Source: Bryoerythrophyllum caledonicum
Lineage: Eukaryota > Streptophyta > Bryopsida > Pottiales > Pottiaceae
Assembly: GCA_963971425.1 (NCBI GenBank)
Contig: OZ020526.1
Span: forward strand, 4,243,976-4,307,975
Length of the DNA: 64,000 nucleotides
Reading direction: 5' to 3'
A model generated the notes under the pieces. That model saw only the letters and a program-made list of their open reading frames with translations. It was not told the DNA's origin and did no database searches. Made by a program: the position numbers and the translations under genes. The number at the start of each line of letters is the position of its first letter. Within the stretch, counting starts at the first letter, position 1. Shown piece after piece: positions 33,323-46,277 of this stretch.

Positions 33323-35318
33323 ATGGGCTTTGTGAGAAGAGCGCAGGTGATTCAGGTCGATGATGGAGTGATGAAAGGAGACGCTCAGGCGAAGTCTATC
33401 AACGAGGTCCCTGAGGCGTCAGAGATCATTGATAATGAGGCGAAGCAGCTCGGTGATGCAGAGCTGAAGGTAAGGCTGTAGTACTCGGCTTCCAGTATGT
33501 TTGTTGTGCTAGTAACCTTAAGTTTTCTGACCTACACACATAATTTCCATCTAGGAAGTTAGTGCCAAGTTAATAGTACATGAGCCTTTCAGGTGGGGCG
33601 TGGAGTGCCGGAGATCGACCTGGGAGGAGGAGTGCTCCCACCTGAGCGTCGGAGGGCGGTGGCGGAGGCGATGGTGGAGGCGTGGAGGACGTGGGGGGCT
33701 TTTCTGGTGGTGAACCACGGCGTGGACCAGGCAGTGGTGGAGGGCGCCCGAGAGCAGGGCATGCGAGTGTTCGCCCTCCCCATGGAAACCAAGCTGCGGG
33801 CATGGCGCGAGGCGGGAGAGTTCGGTGGCTATGGCAATGCAGCAGGCTCTCGAGCCACGGAGACGGCCGGCTTCGGTAGCGAGTCGTTTCGGTTGGGATT
33901 CCCCGGGAGCGACACTGCCGCCTTCGCTCAGAAACTGTGGCCTGGCAACTGTGCAACGTTCTGGTGAGTCATCTATCAGAAGCTGCACTCATAATTACAT
34001 CGTCTAGATTATGTCACCTTAGCTACAGACATGCGTCACCTCTGCTTCAGTGTAAGGATCTTTGAACCTTTCATGATATTTCAGTGTGTGATGTTATGTA
34101 TACTGGAGTTGTTGTAGATATTTATGTTGGTTGGAGTTCCTTGTGAGCTCACTGCACCTGCTTTCTCAGCTATTTATATGCACCTGCTACATTCCTACTT
34201 CCTCACGCTTTCAATTGAATGCGCGCAAATTTCAATTCCATTGTTTGTTTCACCCACTAGATTTGAGCTCATTAATCCCATTTGAGCTCATTAATCCCAT
34301 TACTTGAAGCTTTTGTGTTTATGCAAATATATTGGGTTACCAGTCATCTACTATTAATTGGTTTACAAATCGCTCTGTTAGTGATTGGCGACTTTTGGTC
34401 ACGTAAATCTAGATGCAAATTCTATGTGCGATTTAAGCATTGTTGATCCTCATTCATTCCTAGTATTATGCGGGACGTATGTTACAGTATGAAGAAAAAG
34501 AAGCAAAAAGTGGTGAAAGAGAGGTAGCATACTTAATTTGCAATGTGAAACTTCTCGATATTATTCCAGGGAATCCATCTTTGGACATGAATTGAGCTCA
34601 CAGACGATGATGGATATATGATGGCAGTGAGAAGTACGAGGCATACATCGGAGCGTCACAGAAGCTGACCTCTCAGCTGGTGCAGCTGCTGTGCGAAGGG
34701 CTCTCCGAACAGGACCGATCCCACATCAACAGCTACTTCCCAGCTCCTTGCGTGGGCTCCGTGCGGCTCAACTACTACCCCGCCTCGGCCACAGTGGGGC
34801 TGCCTCCGCACACCGACGCCGCAGCGTTCGTGCTGCTGCATCAGAGTGACGGCGGAGAAGGGCTGCAGCTCGAGAAGGACGGGCAGTGGATCACTGTGCA
34901 AGCCCGCAGCGACGCGTTTGTGGTCGTCATGGGCACAGTGTACCAGGTAGGAGTACTTGAGAGGCGCTAGCTGATGTTGGAAAAGCCACAATGCTGTGAT
35001 GTACTTGGGCCGATCATGACCATGTGGTGCATGGAGCTAGCTAACTCGCGAATGACGCTGTGATGGCAGATCTTGAGCAACGGAGAGTACAAAGCGGGGC
35101 GGCACCGAGCGATCAAGGGAGGCAACAAAGACAGGCTGTCGATGGTGTTCTCGCTGTGGCCGAGGCCCGCGGTGCCCATGACGCCTGCTCCCACGTTCCT
35201 GGCAGCCCAACAGCAGCACCTTGTCTACCAGCCTCTCACGTTTGAACAGTTTTGGGAGGCTCGCGAGGCCGACCTCCTCAACCCCCTCCAATGTATAATT
35301 CAAGCCCATCCATCGTGA
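33323..35318 (+). CDS. 2-oxoglutarate/Fe(II)-dependent dioxygenase (DOXC type), 4 exons
   Basis: Exons 33323-33469, 33593-33963, 34628-34946 and 35070-35318 splice by GT/AG sites into 361 residues, a typical length. The N-terminal DIOX_N domain reads VPEIDLGGGVLPPERRRAV and WGAFLVVNHGVDQAVVEGAR. The catalytic barrel has VRLNYYPASATVGLPPHTDA: NYYP for 2-oxoglutarate, and H-x-D as iron ligands. The distal His is in GRHRAI and the RxS motif in RLSMVF. All key residues are present, with no stops or frameshifts. It is probably a soluble enzyme of specialised or hormone metabolism using O2 and 2-oxoglutarate; the substrate cannot be told. The start is the first in-frame ATG, with exon 1 coding a helical lead segment. 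Exons are GC-rich against AT-rich flanks. A rearranged inverted copy lies at 9.5-12.4 kb. Confidence 0.88.
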
Positions 35319-36960
35319 ATTTGGCACTAGCAACTAGTTCGAATCACCATGTACTCACTTGTCATTTTCCATGTATTGACTCGGATCATTGTGACATTCT
35401 CAAGTTCTTCACATAGTATTGTGTGGTATCATAGAGTATGATACAATTTATTTTTTTGTTTTTTGAACTTTACACATTGTGTTCAACCATTTAATAGGTC
35501 TCTCCAAAACCAACCACCAACTTAGATTTGAAAGCACTAAGTCCATCCTTGTGAGGACTGACTTGGGACCGTTGGATTGTGGAAGACACCCAAATTTTTT
35601 AGGGGATTCAGCATCTTTTGCACCATGTTGGGTGGTTTTAGAAAAATCTATCATTTGATTTGGGGTTTTATAAATTCCGTAACTAAGGATAAAATTCTCA
35701 AAAAATCACATTTAATTGGAATTATTTTTCTTCAATTTTTTATATTAAATTTTTAATGAGATAGCTACACTAAAATTTATGTTTAGTGTAGTGTTACAAA
35801 TAGTGTACTTACCCTAGTATACTATCTGTAAATGAGTTGATATATTGTGTAAGCCACTAGTGTCATTAATGTAACCTCCAATCAACCCCCACTCAACCGC
35901 CTAATAGTTGCCATGTCTTTACTCTCTCCGTTGGCTTGCCATCCTCGTTTCTAACTCTTGCATTCTCCACTCTTGCATTGGCTCATTGTGGTGAGTTTTC
36001 TTGCACCTCTCATTCTAAGGTGAGAATATTTGAACCTTACCCATGCGGATACGTTTTCTAAGTTCTGTGGTTTGTGTTCACGTGAGGTTTAATAATTTTT
36101 GCCATTGTTTCTAGAACGTTTTAATTTATATGTGGATTCTAGTATGCCAGCCACTATTTCTTTTCTTGCCAATTTTCTTCCAACAACATTTTTTTTCAGC
36201 TTCTAATTCTTTCAACCCGGGGGAGGGCTTAAACTTCCCCTGATTTTGAAGAGGGGGGAAGAATCTAGCAGAAGGATATGGAATAAACCCAAGTCGTGGA
36301 CAGCTTGAAATCGCAAAGACAAAGTGCCACGTCATCGCTGTTGAACTCAGCATTGCACCCTGCAATGTCATTGCAGCCAGCCAACCAACCAATATTCAAG
36401 AACCTTCTGCCAACCTCGTCACTATTGTCAACCCTGCCATCCGAGACCCGTCAGCGCGGGTCAGCCCCATCATCATTGCTGCCCCCATCAGCCACGCCAA
36501 CACAGTCATCGCATCTAGCTCGATCCCCGTTAGCCCAATACCTTGTATATGACGCGTCACCTCGTATATGTCACATCATCAAATCAGGGCGGCGCAACCG
36601 TCAACGCAATACGTGGTATATACCGTGTCACCTCAGATTTGTCCCATCTACTCAGTCATGGCGTTGCAACCATTAGCCAGAGTCGTCGACGTCCTTGATA
36701 TTAGAGATCAGATGCCCCGCGCGTCCTTCAACGCATCACCATGTGAGCCTCGCTCTCCTGATGAATGCATTTCATTAATCATCCAATAGTCTAATAGGAA
36801 TCCAAATGACAAAACGTTTTTTTATTCCGATGGATGGAGCCTGATACGCCAACGTCACCCGCGCGCCGTGTAGCAAGTTTCGGCTATACATAGCTGCAAA
36901 ACCGTTGTCACATGATGTAAAGCCAAAATGTTATGAATAGTTTTTTTCAAATTTTACAGT

Positions 36961-38029
36961 GTAAAAAGGGTTGTAGATATGTTAAGAATTAGATAATTTG
37001 TGGTAGTGTTTACACCAAGTAGCTAATTAATTTAAAGTACCTATTCATATCCAAGAAATAAATAATAGTGAGAAAAGGGTTTAATTCACATCCTTTGGTA
37101 GAGATACATCTCTTCATGAAGAAATGTGGGAATTAAATTAGAAGAAGCCTATTGGTTAGAAAAGAAAAAAACCTCTTGCTAAAAGGTGCACATTTTAGAA
37201 AATAGGTAGTATAAATAGCTACTTTTGTAGGTAAGGACAAATCACAAGTGTGTGAGATTCATGTGAATTAATGTATGATTAATTGGCTTAATGCATTAGA
37301 GAGAGGAATGCATAAGTAATTAATAAAGTATTAAATATTAGTGTGGAAACTTAAGAATCTTAAATCATAAGTAGATTATCTTATGCATATATAATTGAGT
37401 AAATTAAGACCACATTGAATACAAATTTGAGTATAAGTGAGATACCTTAAGTCTGAGAGACATAACTTAAGGTATGCAAGTGTAAGAGTGTAGATCACTA
37501 CTCACATCAAAATGTTAAAGATTTATTGGCAGAATAGACTAAAGTCAGAACCATAAATATAATTAATTTTGATTTGGTCTAACTTGTGTGTTATTTGAGA
37601 CTAACACTCGTGATGAGTACGTGAGTACTTAAGCTGTTGGACGTACATGAGAAGTGGAGCTTATTGCATGAGGTAAACTCGTGATTTATAAAAGGATTAA
37701 TTAAGGAACGAGCAATGAGTGCAATGGATAGAATCCATTACCCAAAGATGGCTAAGTTTAGGAGTCTAACAAAGCACATTCATAGCTATTAAAGAACAAG
37801 GCTCTTTCTAGGCACTTAGATCTTTGGGAAATAAATCTTAAGAGTGTGATCCTAAGAGTGATGTACAAAAAGGCTTAAATTCCTGAAATGAGTGTAGAAT
37901 CTTAAGTAATTTAACAAAAGACATCTTTGAAAGCACAATTAGATCATAACTATGTAACATAAGACGTAAGATCATCCGTGGAGAATGAACTTGGAATAAG
38001 AGTGAATCTTGGGTGTTTTGAGAGTGTGG
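36961..38029. mobile_element. 1.07-kb insertion flanked by 10-bp repeats
   Basis: ATTTTACAGT occurs at 36951-36960 and again at 38030-38039. Sequence right after the second copy (ATACATGGATGGTAGAAGAC) aligns with the transposase region of copy 2 (GTATGGATGGTCGAGGAC near 29775), so the stretch between is an insertion. It is AT-rich, non-coding and has a TATA-like TATAAATAG near 37211. A solo LTR is possible, but the ends are not TG...CA and the duplication is longer than usual. Confidence 0.5.
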
Positions 38030-38039
38030 ATTTTACAGT

Positions 38040-39467
38040 TTATACATGGATGGTAGAAGACCATGTGCTTCAAGGAAGCTAAGGACTATACAACTGGACG
38101 GTCAAAGCATTTTCAAAGCATTTCAGAGCTCAACACAACACAAACCTCATTCGTGCCACCCGTTGGTGGGTGCTACGGGATATTCTATTATCCCTATCAG
38201 AGACGGCTATATTCATTGCCTTATTGTGCAACATGAACAATTTGGGCAAAAGGAAGGTCCTTATTAACGTGGCTAGTGGGTAGAGCGCATGGCTATCGGA
38301 GTGGATCCAATGGCTCTACCCGAGCATTCTACAATCTTTTGAGGTCTACAAGCGGCCTATAATTAATTTTTCATCGGCCCTCCTTGAAGTGGGCCAATCT
38401 GTACATTTAGGTCTAGATTCACCCTATGTTGTCCACTCTTAAGACCCTAAAGATGGACGACTCCTAAACGATAAATTAACATCATCATGGATACAATGAT
38501 TGATGGATGTTAATAGCATGGTTTTACTCTCTCAACGGAGCCATTTGACTTGTAGTCCGGAAGAAGATATGCAAATTGAATCAAACACCTCATACCACTA
38601 GAGAACTTTACAACATGGATTTTAGTATGGTGTTTTTGGATGAAAATCTCATCAAAAACCTAGATGAAATCCATTTTACTATTAGTATGGATAAAGGCGA
38701 GCTCTAGGCTTTTGGAGAGACATTTTGGTTAAATATGCCAATGTTGTTATCAGAGGAGAGGCAATAGAGTTGTCGTTTACATTTTTGGGGGACGTTGAGC
38801 CATCATAGAAATCTCCATGCTTATTTCCAATAATGAAAATATGAATTATCCTATCCGCGGTTTAGATGACAATATCCCCGGAGTTTGTTACTGAACGGGT
38901 CCAAAGGATTGGATGGACAAAACTATATCTTTTAATACTTTGAGGAACCTTAGGCATACCAAGCGGATCGTCATAATCGCACCAAATTCATTAAAGTGGA
39001 TAATTGTACGGGGCACAATGTAACCCCTAAATTAGTGGCGGTTCTAGCTCAAAAGAGAACCGTTTTGAAATACCTACCCCCGTGTGCAACCCATCTTTGC
39101 CAACCAGCAGACACATTTATAATTTCAAAGATAAAGGCTACATGAATCAACGATAGGAGATCAAGAAAATTGAGCTAATTTAGTAGAGCCTTTGGCAAAA
39201 TAATGCTCATGGCAATAGTGAATGGTCGGGCAAATTTTTTAATCCCAAAAAGCTATTTTTTTATTAATTAGTAGCGGATTTGGTTGAAGATGTTATTTGC
39301 AAAGTTAATTGTGATCACATGTCCTATGCTAGGAAATATATGATTAGATGTGGCTTAGCATTAGGGTTAGACGGCACTTCGACTACTAACCAGTTGTTTC
39401 TGCAGTTGCAAGACATCATTGCAAAGCACCATCTATACTTTGATGGGCTAGAAGTGCCTAATTAGCG
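38040..39467 (+). pseudogene. Second DDE transposase remnant, heavily decayed
   Basis: Aligns in order with 29775-31200. HLTCSPEEDMQIESNTS (near 38545) pairs with RLTCSPQKEAKIEVNTT. KRTVLKYLPPCATHLCQPAD (near 39054) pairs with KRTVLKYLPPCTTHLCQPAD. The C-terminal frame 39280-39465, DHMSYARKYMIRCGLALGLD to GLEVPN, pairs with the end of copy 2. The catalytic region reads VDNCTGHN-like (near 39000). Many stops and frameshifts. Confidence 0.7.
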
Positions 39468-39899
39468 GTAGGCAAATTAATCTATGATAAAGTTTTTTTT
39501 TTTTTATTGTAACGTTAGGATTTTCTTTTCCTTTCCTTTCCTTCTATATATAAGTTCTTATGTTTTTACTATAATTTTCTTCCAAATCATTTTTTTTAAG
39601 GTACACTTTTGTTTTTCCTCCCATGTCTAGGCTCTTATGTTTCCCAATGTCAAGGTTGTCTATGTGTCATGACGGGGACTTTTTTTGTCACAATGTCACG
39701 ATGACACAACACAATGACGGCATGACATTATGAAAAATATTGTCTTTAGTGTGACAACCCCATTTTTAGGTCAAAATTCTGAATATCTACATTTATTTTT
39801 TAGTCACACGTAGGATTCACTACACACGCCACATGCCACATATACAAACAAGTCATCAAGTAGGGGTAACTACGTCATGTGTAAATTTTTTTGGTAAAG

Positions 39900-40565
39900 T
39901 GGTCCGTCAGCCTGTCCACTCTAGTACACTCTAATCCGCTCTAGTCCGCTCTTGTCCTCCCTCCGCCATTGACCGCTTTTGTCCGCTCCTGTCCGCATGT
40001 GTCTGCTCTAGTCCGCTCTAATCCGTTCTAGTCTGCTCTAGTCTGCCATTGTCCGCTCATGTCTGCTCTAATCGCCTCATGTCCGCCTCTCCGCCATTGT
40101 CCACTCCCATCCGCACCCCACCGCTCTATTCTGCTCCCGTCCACCCTTCTGCCATTGGTCGCTCCTATCCGCTCCTTCCGCCCCTTTGCCAAGCCGCTCA
40201 CCTCCGTAATCATCCTTGGTTGTCCACTACCGTCCGTCCACCCGCACGTCCGCCTTTGTCTGTTGCCGTCCACTAATCCGCCCATCCATGCGTCCGCAAA
40301 GGTCCACCCTTGAGCTCCAATTCGTCCCTCCGTAAAATCCATCGCGTTTGCAATCATCCGCCCGTCCAACTGTCCGCTCCAGTCTGCCCTAGCGCTCCCG
40401 TCCGCCACTCTATAAGTCCTATTGCGTCCGTAATCGACCGGCCTTATCTGCCCATCCGCTCGTCCAGCTTTTTGCTTCTGTCCGCTCCCGTTTGCACAAC
40501 CGCCTATTTGTCCTCGTCCGCTCTCGTCCGCTATCTGTTGTCCACCGATGCGCTTCTTTCCATTA
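39900..40565 (+). repeat. TCCGCTC-rich minisatellite (left arm)
   Basis: About 0.67 kb of degenerate GTCCGCTCTA / TCCGCCCGTCC units, probably part of the long inverted end of the MULE. The open frames on both strands (40028-40408 minus and others) are products of the repeat. Confidence 0.75.
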
Positions 40566-41596
40566 ATCTCTCCAACTACATCTTCTTGATATGTTTACTA
40601 TTAAAATCTTGGTGAGCAAATCCATCGGACAATTTAACTGCATAGTGTATTTTAAATAGAACAAATCTGCCAAAATCCTTACATATTTTTTTTCCTTGCC
40701 ACATCTAAATCTTTTTTCCTCTTTTCATACTGCATTGGTCACTCTTGTTTTAATTTGTTGACATACAAACTATAATGTGGCCTAGGTTTAAGTTTATATC
40801 ATCGGCGGCGTGGTGTTCCTAAGCCATGAGGTTCTATTGGCTTGGCAACGACTGGGTGATGATCTTTCCCTGTTTGTGGAATAGATCTTAGAAGTTCCTA
40901 GCTTGAGTTTCTTATCGCCTTTGTCCATCTTCGTCCATAGAATTTATGACGATCACTTTCGTGCTTTTTCCAAAGAGCAAGGCTTACATCCTCCACTCTT
41001 GCTTTGTCTCCATCATTGACCTTCTCTTGCGTTCCTTTCATTGCCTCTGTGGGGACCTCGCCACCTTCTTTATTGATGTTAAAAGTAGAGAGATGGTTGC
41101 ACAAGCAAGTGAAAGACACACAAGGTAGTACAAACAATGCTTGGAATGAGATGTTGCTTTCTTTCAAAGGCCTTTACTTATACTACCACTCAGTGACGTC
41201 TGATGCATATTGCAAGTAGCTCTATGCCAACTCATAGCCACCCAGTTGTCCTTGCTTATCCCATGCAAGACATGTGGGTTGGTCCTACCTCTTTGACCTT
41301 GCGCTACACATGTACCTCTCAAGTTCCTTTCACCTCTCCTCCTTTACTCCCCATTTATTTTCCCCTCTAAATCTACCTCAATAACTATTTACAATGCCGT
41401 AATAACTACCAGCAGCTCTTAACTCCAACAAATTGGTGTGAAGATTGAGTTTGGAACGGAGACTATTGTATTGTTGAGTGACGACGACCACCACCCTCTA
41501 GAAGACCTTTCCGCATTCACACCATTACGGACACAACAACCAACCGAGGTCAACCCGCAGTGAAATGTTGGAGGCTCTGTCCAACATACTTCCGCT

Positions 41597-44500
41597 TTGA
41601 AACCGCCTCGCCTCACTAGTGCTAAGGGCCTTGGGAGTATTGTCCACAATCTAAGAAGACTCATTACTAGACCAGGTGCACGGAATGCCCTCAAACGTCT
41701 TGATTTCGATTTGGTCCCCGCCAACCAAGTAAGGTATATCCTTCCAATTTACAATGGTGATGTTATTTACGATTTTGAGCTGATTGGAGATGCGAAAAAA
41801 CATATAAACCTGATGGATGGGATGGATAAGCGGTTCAATGGCCATGCATGGTGCAAGACCAAGACAACAAATATCTAAAACGACATGGGCCTCACCTTCC
41901 GCTACTCTACTTGCACGGGGCATCTTCGATGCTTGAATTCTACATGTGATTATCTGAACCGCAAGCAACGATTGTACGAGGTGAACGAGATGGAATGGGA
42001 CATGTGTACTACGAACCCCTTCAAGGTGGGTGGAAGTCCACCCAAAAGTCGATTCTAGTCTGTGGAATTTGCCAAAAGTCACCAAGTGCGCTAACACCTA
42101 TTTGGCTCTTCTATACTATGCCAACAGCCTAGGGGATATGACATGTGCGTGCATCCATCTTGGGACTCACGATCAGCCGGTGAAGACTGGAGGCTGTCGT
42201 GAATTTCTCCTCAAAATGCAGGCGCTTTGCAATGACTAAGTTTCTAGGATGCAAAGTGCAACCCATTCTAAGATTGTCCTTGAGGCAAGTAAAGAGTTCT
42301 TGGGTGAATTTCTCATCACAAATGAAGGCAAGATGGCGGTGTCGCTTATTGTCGATCAATTGTTTGAGGTTGCAAAAAAATTCAAGTCATTCACGCCGTC
42401 GGAGTTGCGGCAAACTGTGTTGAGATTGAAGGCGCTACCCTGCGTGAGCCCAATCGATGGAATTACGAACCTGGCCGATCTTAGTAATTGGTCTTACATT
42501 CGGAATAACAAGTTTCCGGGGTAGGGAGAGGAGAAGGTATTTGTGTTTAAGACGTTTGAGGTCGGCCCTAGATCTGGCCTTGACTTAATCCTCCGAATGC
42601 AACCTAGCGGTGATTTGCAAGACGCTTGGATGATGTTTGACCATATTAAACGAGTGAAAAATTGGACAACCATGGCTTGTCATGTTTATGATCCGGGATA
42701 TTTAAAAGTCATGACTATTGCGGTTTGTGACATGCAGTCGGAGGACACAGAAGCGCAATCCCTCTTCTGGCACAGTCTCAATGGTGTTGTTTTGGAAGCC
42801 AGACAGCCAAAGCCAGAATTTAAGGAATTCATGGCTGATAGCGCTCAAACAAATTGGCATGTTGTTAGGATCATATACGGGTCTAGAAGCGAGACGGAGA
42901 AGATAGTTGGCTAAGAGCGGATGTGTCTATTCCATTGGACTAAGTTGAGACAGAACACACCAATATGCACATCAAGCCGGAGGTCCGTGAGCAACACCCA
43001 CTACTGTGCAAGCAATACAAGGACTCTACTACCATTTCCAATGCCGAAGCTCGTTATTGTGATATAAGGGAGTGGTGGATTTCAGCAAAAGCCGCAGTTG
43101 GTGATAAGGACATCTCGAAGTTGGACGAATGGTTTGCATTTTGGCATTTCTGCCATATTCACTAGGGTAGAGCTATGACCCTGGTGAGTCCCTCATACTA
43201 CCATGTTTCCTTATTCATTTTCTTTGCTTTTATTGTTGTAACATATTGTTATTGATATCCGTGTAATTGATAATTGTATCTAGGATCTTACGAACGAGGA
43301 GCGGGCAAACATGCGAAGGTGGGACCTTGCGGAAACAATGCACAACAACTGGCTCCAAGCGTATGGGAATAAGGGGAGTGACCTCTTTGAGGCAACTTTG
43401 GATGATTACATTAGGGCCTTCATGCAATTACTCAATGTATTTTGTTTCCAAAGGGCGAATGTGGAGGGACTGGTCCAAGTATGAACAAACTAAAATTGAG
43501 GATAGCCCAAGAGTCTAGAGATCCTAAAAAAATTAAGGCAACAATGGAAAACTTCCAGAATTCAGCAGACATCCTCACGCGATCTCCACACTTTGCTAGT
43601 GAGGAGGTTTTTGGGTCAACCAAGCTCAAGTTTAATCTACCCCCAAGATTGGAGTTTGACTCACATTGCCCGGAGAAGATTAATTTCTCTCATCCCCAAG
43701 TGGAGACTAGGTCGGCCAAGGCCCAGAGGACTCGTGAAGTCCTTGAAAGGTTGATGAGGATGCACATGTGGATGAGTGTGTTGATCTAACTACATGTGCA
43801 GACAATTGTTCAAGTCCAAAACGTATGGACAACGTTAGTGCCTAGCATAATCGACCTACATATGTTACGGGGGTAGAAGAATCAGATTGTGATGTTACCG
43901 AATGGCATATCACTCCAGTACCTAAACGTCGCACTGGTGTAGCGTGTTCGGCTCTTCATGCCGTCTCAAGGAAGCAATGCACAATAAAGATCATCTAGAA
44001 GAAAAAGGCCACTATATGTCCCACATACACAAGAAAGTGGACGAACTATCACACTAGTAGAAACTAAGGATAGCAGTTTTATTTCTGCCCCGACGATATT
44101 AGCCGTTGTATATTGAGCTCTAGCAAAAAATGGGTTCTTACTCCCACGGATACCGTTCCACAAATTTGGCCTATTAAGAGGGGCACCAATCTAAAGCGGG
44201 CGGAGATCATTGCAGTAGAGCGTGCTAGTTTCCAGCTTCCACAGAAGCAAGAAGCGTCTCCCCGTTGGCACTTCCAATTGACCAATGTCGATGGTGTTGA
44301 CCTTGCTACATACCCATTACTAGAGCACGTTGACAAACATTCCACGTCCTACTTCACCAAAGTGGTCAAGCATTGTTCCGGCGGGCCAATTGCCACCCAG
44401 CTTCAGCGATGGGGTTCAGCCCTTATAATGAAGGCAGTGATTCAGAAGCATACAATGGTGCCCTTCCCAAGACTTGGCTACATCGTTAATCTTGAGGTTG

Positions 44501-44763
44501 ACTCCTCCACTACCCACGCCATAGAGCACTACATTGTTACGTTCAGCTCAATTCCAGCTTGAACATGTTTGGACTTTGTTTCTATGGAGGTAGAGGCTAG
44601 CCAAATCGGCCGGTATTGGAATAATTGCAAGCATTTGTACTTTCTCTATGCGGTCGTGTACAAGCTCGACGAGCTGGAGGACTTCTTTGTCCATGCCTCC
44701 GCACTTAGCTTCAACAAACTCATGCCTCTAGTGCGAGCAATTCTGTTGTACAAGCTTTCTTGA
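41597..44763 (+). pseudogene. MULE-type transposase pseudogene
   Basis: Pieces in order: 41597-41878 (RNALKRLDFDLVPANQVRYI); a Cys-rich box near 41915 (CTGHLRCLNSTCDYLNR); 42543-42914 (DAWMMFDHIKRVKNWTTMAC, KVMTIAVCDMQSEDTEAQSL, FMADSAQTNWHVVRIIYGS); LFHWTKL, then 42965-43165 (ISKLDEWFAFWHFCH); 43267-43430 in another frame (DLAETMHNNWLQAYGNKGSD); 43442-43789; 44113-44562; and 44569-44763. The last two give a SWIM-like CxC...CxH finger, TCLDF to NNCKHLYF, whose first Cys codon is now TGA at 44562-44564. MULE transposases often carry SWIM fingers. Introns may explain part of the breaks; stops at 42913 and 43163 show decay. Confidence 0.65.
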
Positions 44764-44764
44764 A

Positions 44765-45640
44765 ACTTAATAGGCAGACTAAACTAGGGAGGTCATTATA
44801 ATACCAAGTGTTATAATTGTTGAGTTTAGTCTTTACCACGTATGATGTTTGCATATCTCCCAAGAGCCATAAATCTACAAATTCAATGATTATGCCACGT
44901 AAAAAATGTGTCGTATATTTTATTCTTGTCTCATTCATTCCAACTTTCAGAACTCCTCAATTTATTTCCATGAGACTAATTCGGGGATTGGAAAGGTTAT
45001 GATTTAGAGTGGTCAAAAAGGAGGAATTTATATCATGGTCCACGGTAATGGGACCCTTTCTTTTCATTTTTTATAGTTTCACTTTGAATTTTTAATGACT
45101 CACACAATCATTTACAATCATAACGGAAAAATGAGTAAAATTTTGCACGGCAACAGGTCCATTATTTTTTCCTAATTTAGTCTTTTTGCTTTGAAAAATC
45201 CAATTCTATAAATTTTACAAAATCCAATTTTACAAAAAAATTAGGTCTTTTTTCTACTCATCGCGAGCACTCTTGGACTACTCACACAATCTTGTCGTTA
45301 GGCACCATCCTACACACTTGAACATCACGTCTTGCACCGTTACGAGGGCGGTGCCCCATGTGCGACAACATCCTGTCTGCTCTATATATAGGACATGGTA
45401 TAAAAACAAAATTGACATTTCACCTGTTGTATGAATCTCCAAGGAGCATTATCCATGTCTTTGTACCATAGATCCTATACAGAATTCCGACGCAACATGG
45501 CGTAGCAAGAATGAAAGTGTCACCTAGGGTTCTTCAAACCTTCCTCAACAATGGGGTCTCATGCAATGCATTTTCGTACAAAGAATCTAAGGTCTTGAAA
45601 CGCACTATGCGAGAATAAGCAAGGTCACCATGTGACAACG
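44765..45640. other. 0.9 kb inside the MULE without coding signal
   Basis: AT-rich, only short frames; no motif recognised. Confidence 0.4.
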
Positions 45641-45649
45641 ATAATTTAT

Positions 45650-46040
45650 TTTGGAATATGTACGGAGCATGCGGACGGTTGGTCGCGGATGGGCCGCAAG
45701 GGAGCGCGGACTAGCAAACGTTGCAGCGGAGAGGTGATGTATGTAGGGCGGGTGGGGGGCAGACGGGTTCCAAAGGGGACTGCGGATGGGGACTGCGGAT
45801 TACAACCGCAGATGGTGCGCAGCTGTGTAGTTGGTGGCGAGCGGATGGGGAGTGGATGGAAACAAATGGGGAGGAGATGGAGACGGATGGGGACTACGGA
45901 TAGGAGTTTTAGATAGGGCGCGGACGAATGCACGTAAGGAATGCGGAATGGGGTGCGGATGGGGACTAAAGATGGGAATTGCAGATGGTGCGCGGATGGG
46001 GAATAGAGCGCCCGAATGGGAAGCAGACGGGGAGTGCACG
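45650..46040 (+). repeat. GCGGATGGGGA-type minisatellite (right arm)
   Basis: Units such as GCGGATGGGGACTGCGGAT repeat with variation for about 0.4 kb. Their complement resembles the TCCGC repeats at 39.9-40.6 kb, fitting the right inverted arm of the MULE. Confidence 0.7.
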
Positions 46041-46277
46041 AAATGCTATAATTGCAACACATGTAATTTCCCTGGTTGATGACATGTCGGCACATATGAC
46101 ATGCAAATATCAAAGTGTATCCAACGTGTCTCTATCAAAGTAATTCTAAACATTAAATAGGTAGATGTAAAAATAGCCCTGTCACGATTCATAATAATGA
46201 TGGCATCACATTGTGTTGTGACATTATGAAATTGTGACGGATTTGGTCGTGATCACAACACAATAGACAACCTTGAC

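Larger units (their letters stand above)
35765..39640 (+). mobile_element. Palindromic-end element with transposase (copy 3)
   Basis: The left end at 35765-35791 is a 27-bp palindrome with perfect arms CTACACTAAA and TTTAGTGTAG. CAAATAGTGTACTTACC and GTAAGCCACTAGTGTCATTA follow, as in copies 1 and 2. A transposase pseudogene lies at 38040-39470. The right end was not found; it may have been displaced by the MULE that begins near 39649. Confidence 0.55.
39649..46277 (+). mobile_element. MULE remnant with long minisatellite-bearing inverted ends
   Basis: GTCAAGGTTGTCTAT at 39649 is inverted at 46263-46277. Weaker inverted similarity continues inward (ACACAACACAATGACGGCAT against the complement of 46200-46240), then both arms enter tandem repeats: TCCGCTC-type at 39900-40560 and GCGGATGGGGA-type at 45650-46040, which are roughly complementary. 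The body holds a MULE-type transposase pseudogene. Long terminal inverted repeats suit MuDR-like elements. No 9-bp duplication was found at the assumed ends, so the exact limits are uncertain. Confidence 0.6.

Noticed and set aside
33551..33988. 145-codon minus-strand frame over dioxygenase exon 2
   Set aside because: Follows from GC-rich codons of the real exon on the plus strand; sequence is low-complexity Pro/Ser/His.
36296..36676. 126-codon Ser/Pro-rich frame
   Set aside because: Lies in the 5' part of the DDE element copy 3, has no motif and contains short repeats.
44049..44070. CACTAGTAGAAAC as a second CACTA end
   Set aside because: No subterminal motif array and it sits inside the MULE remnant; probably chance.
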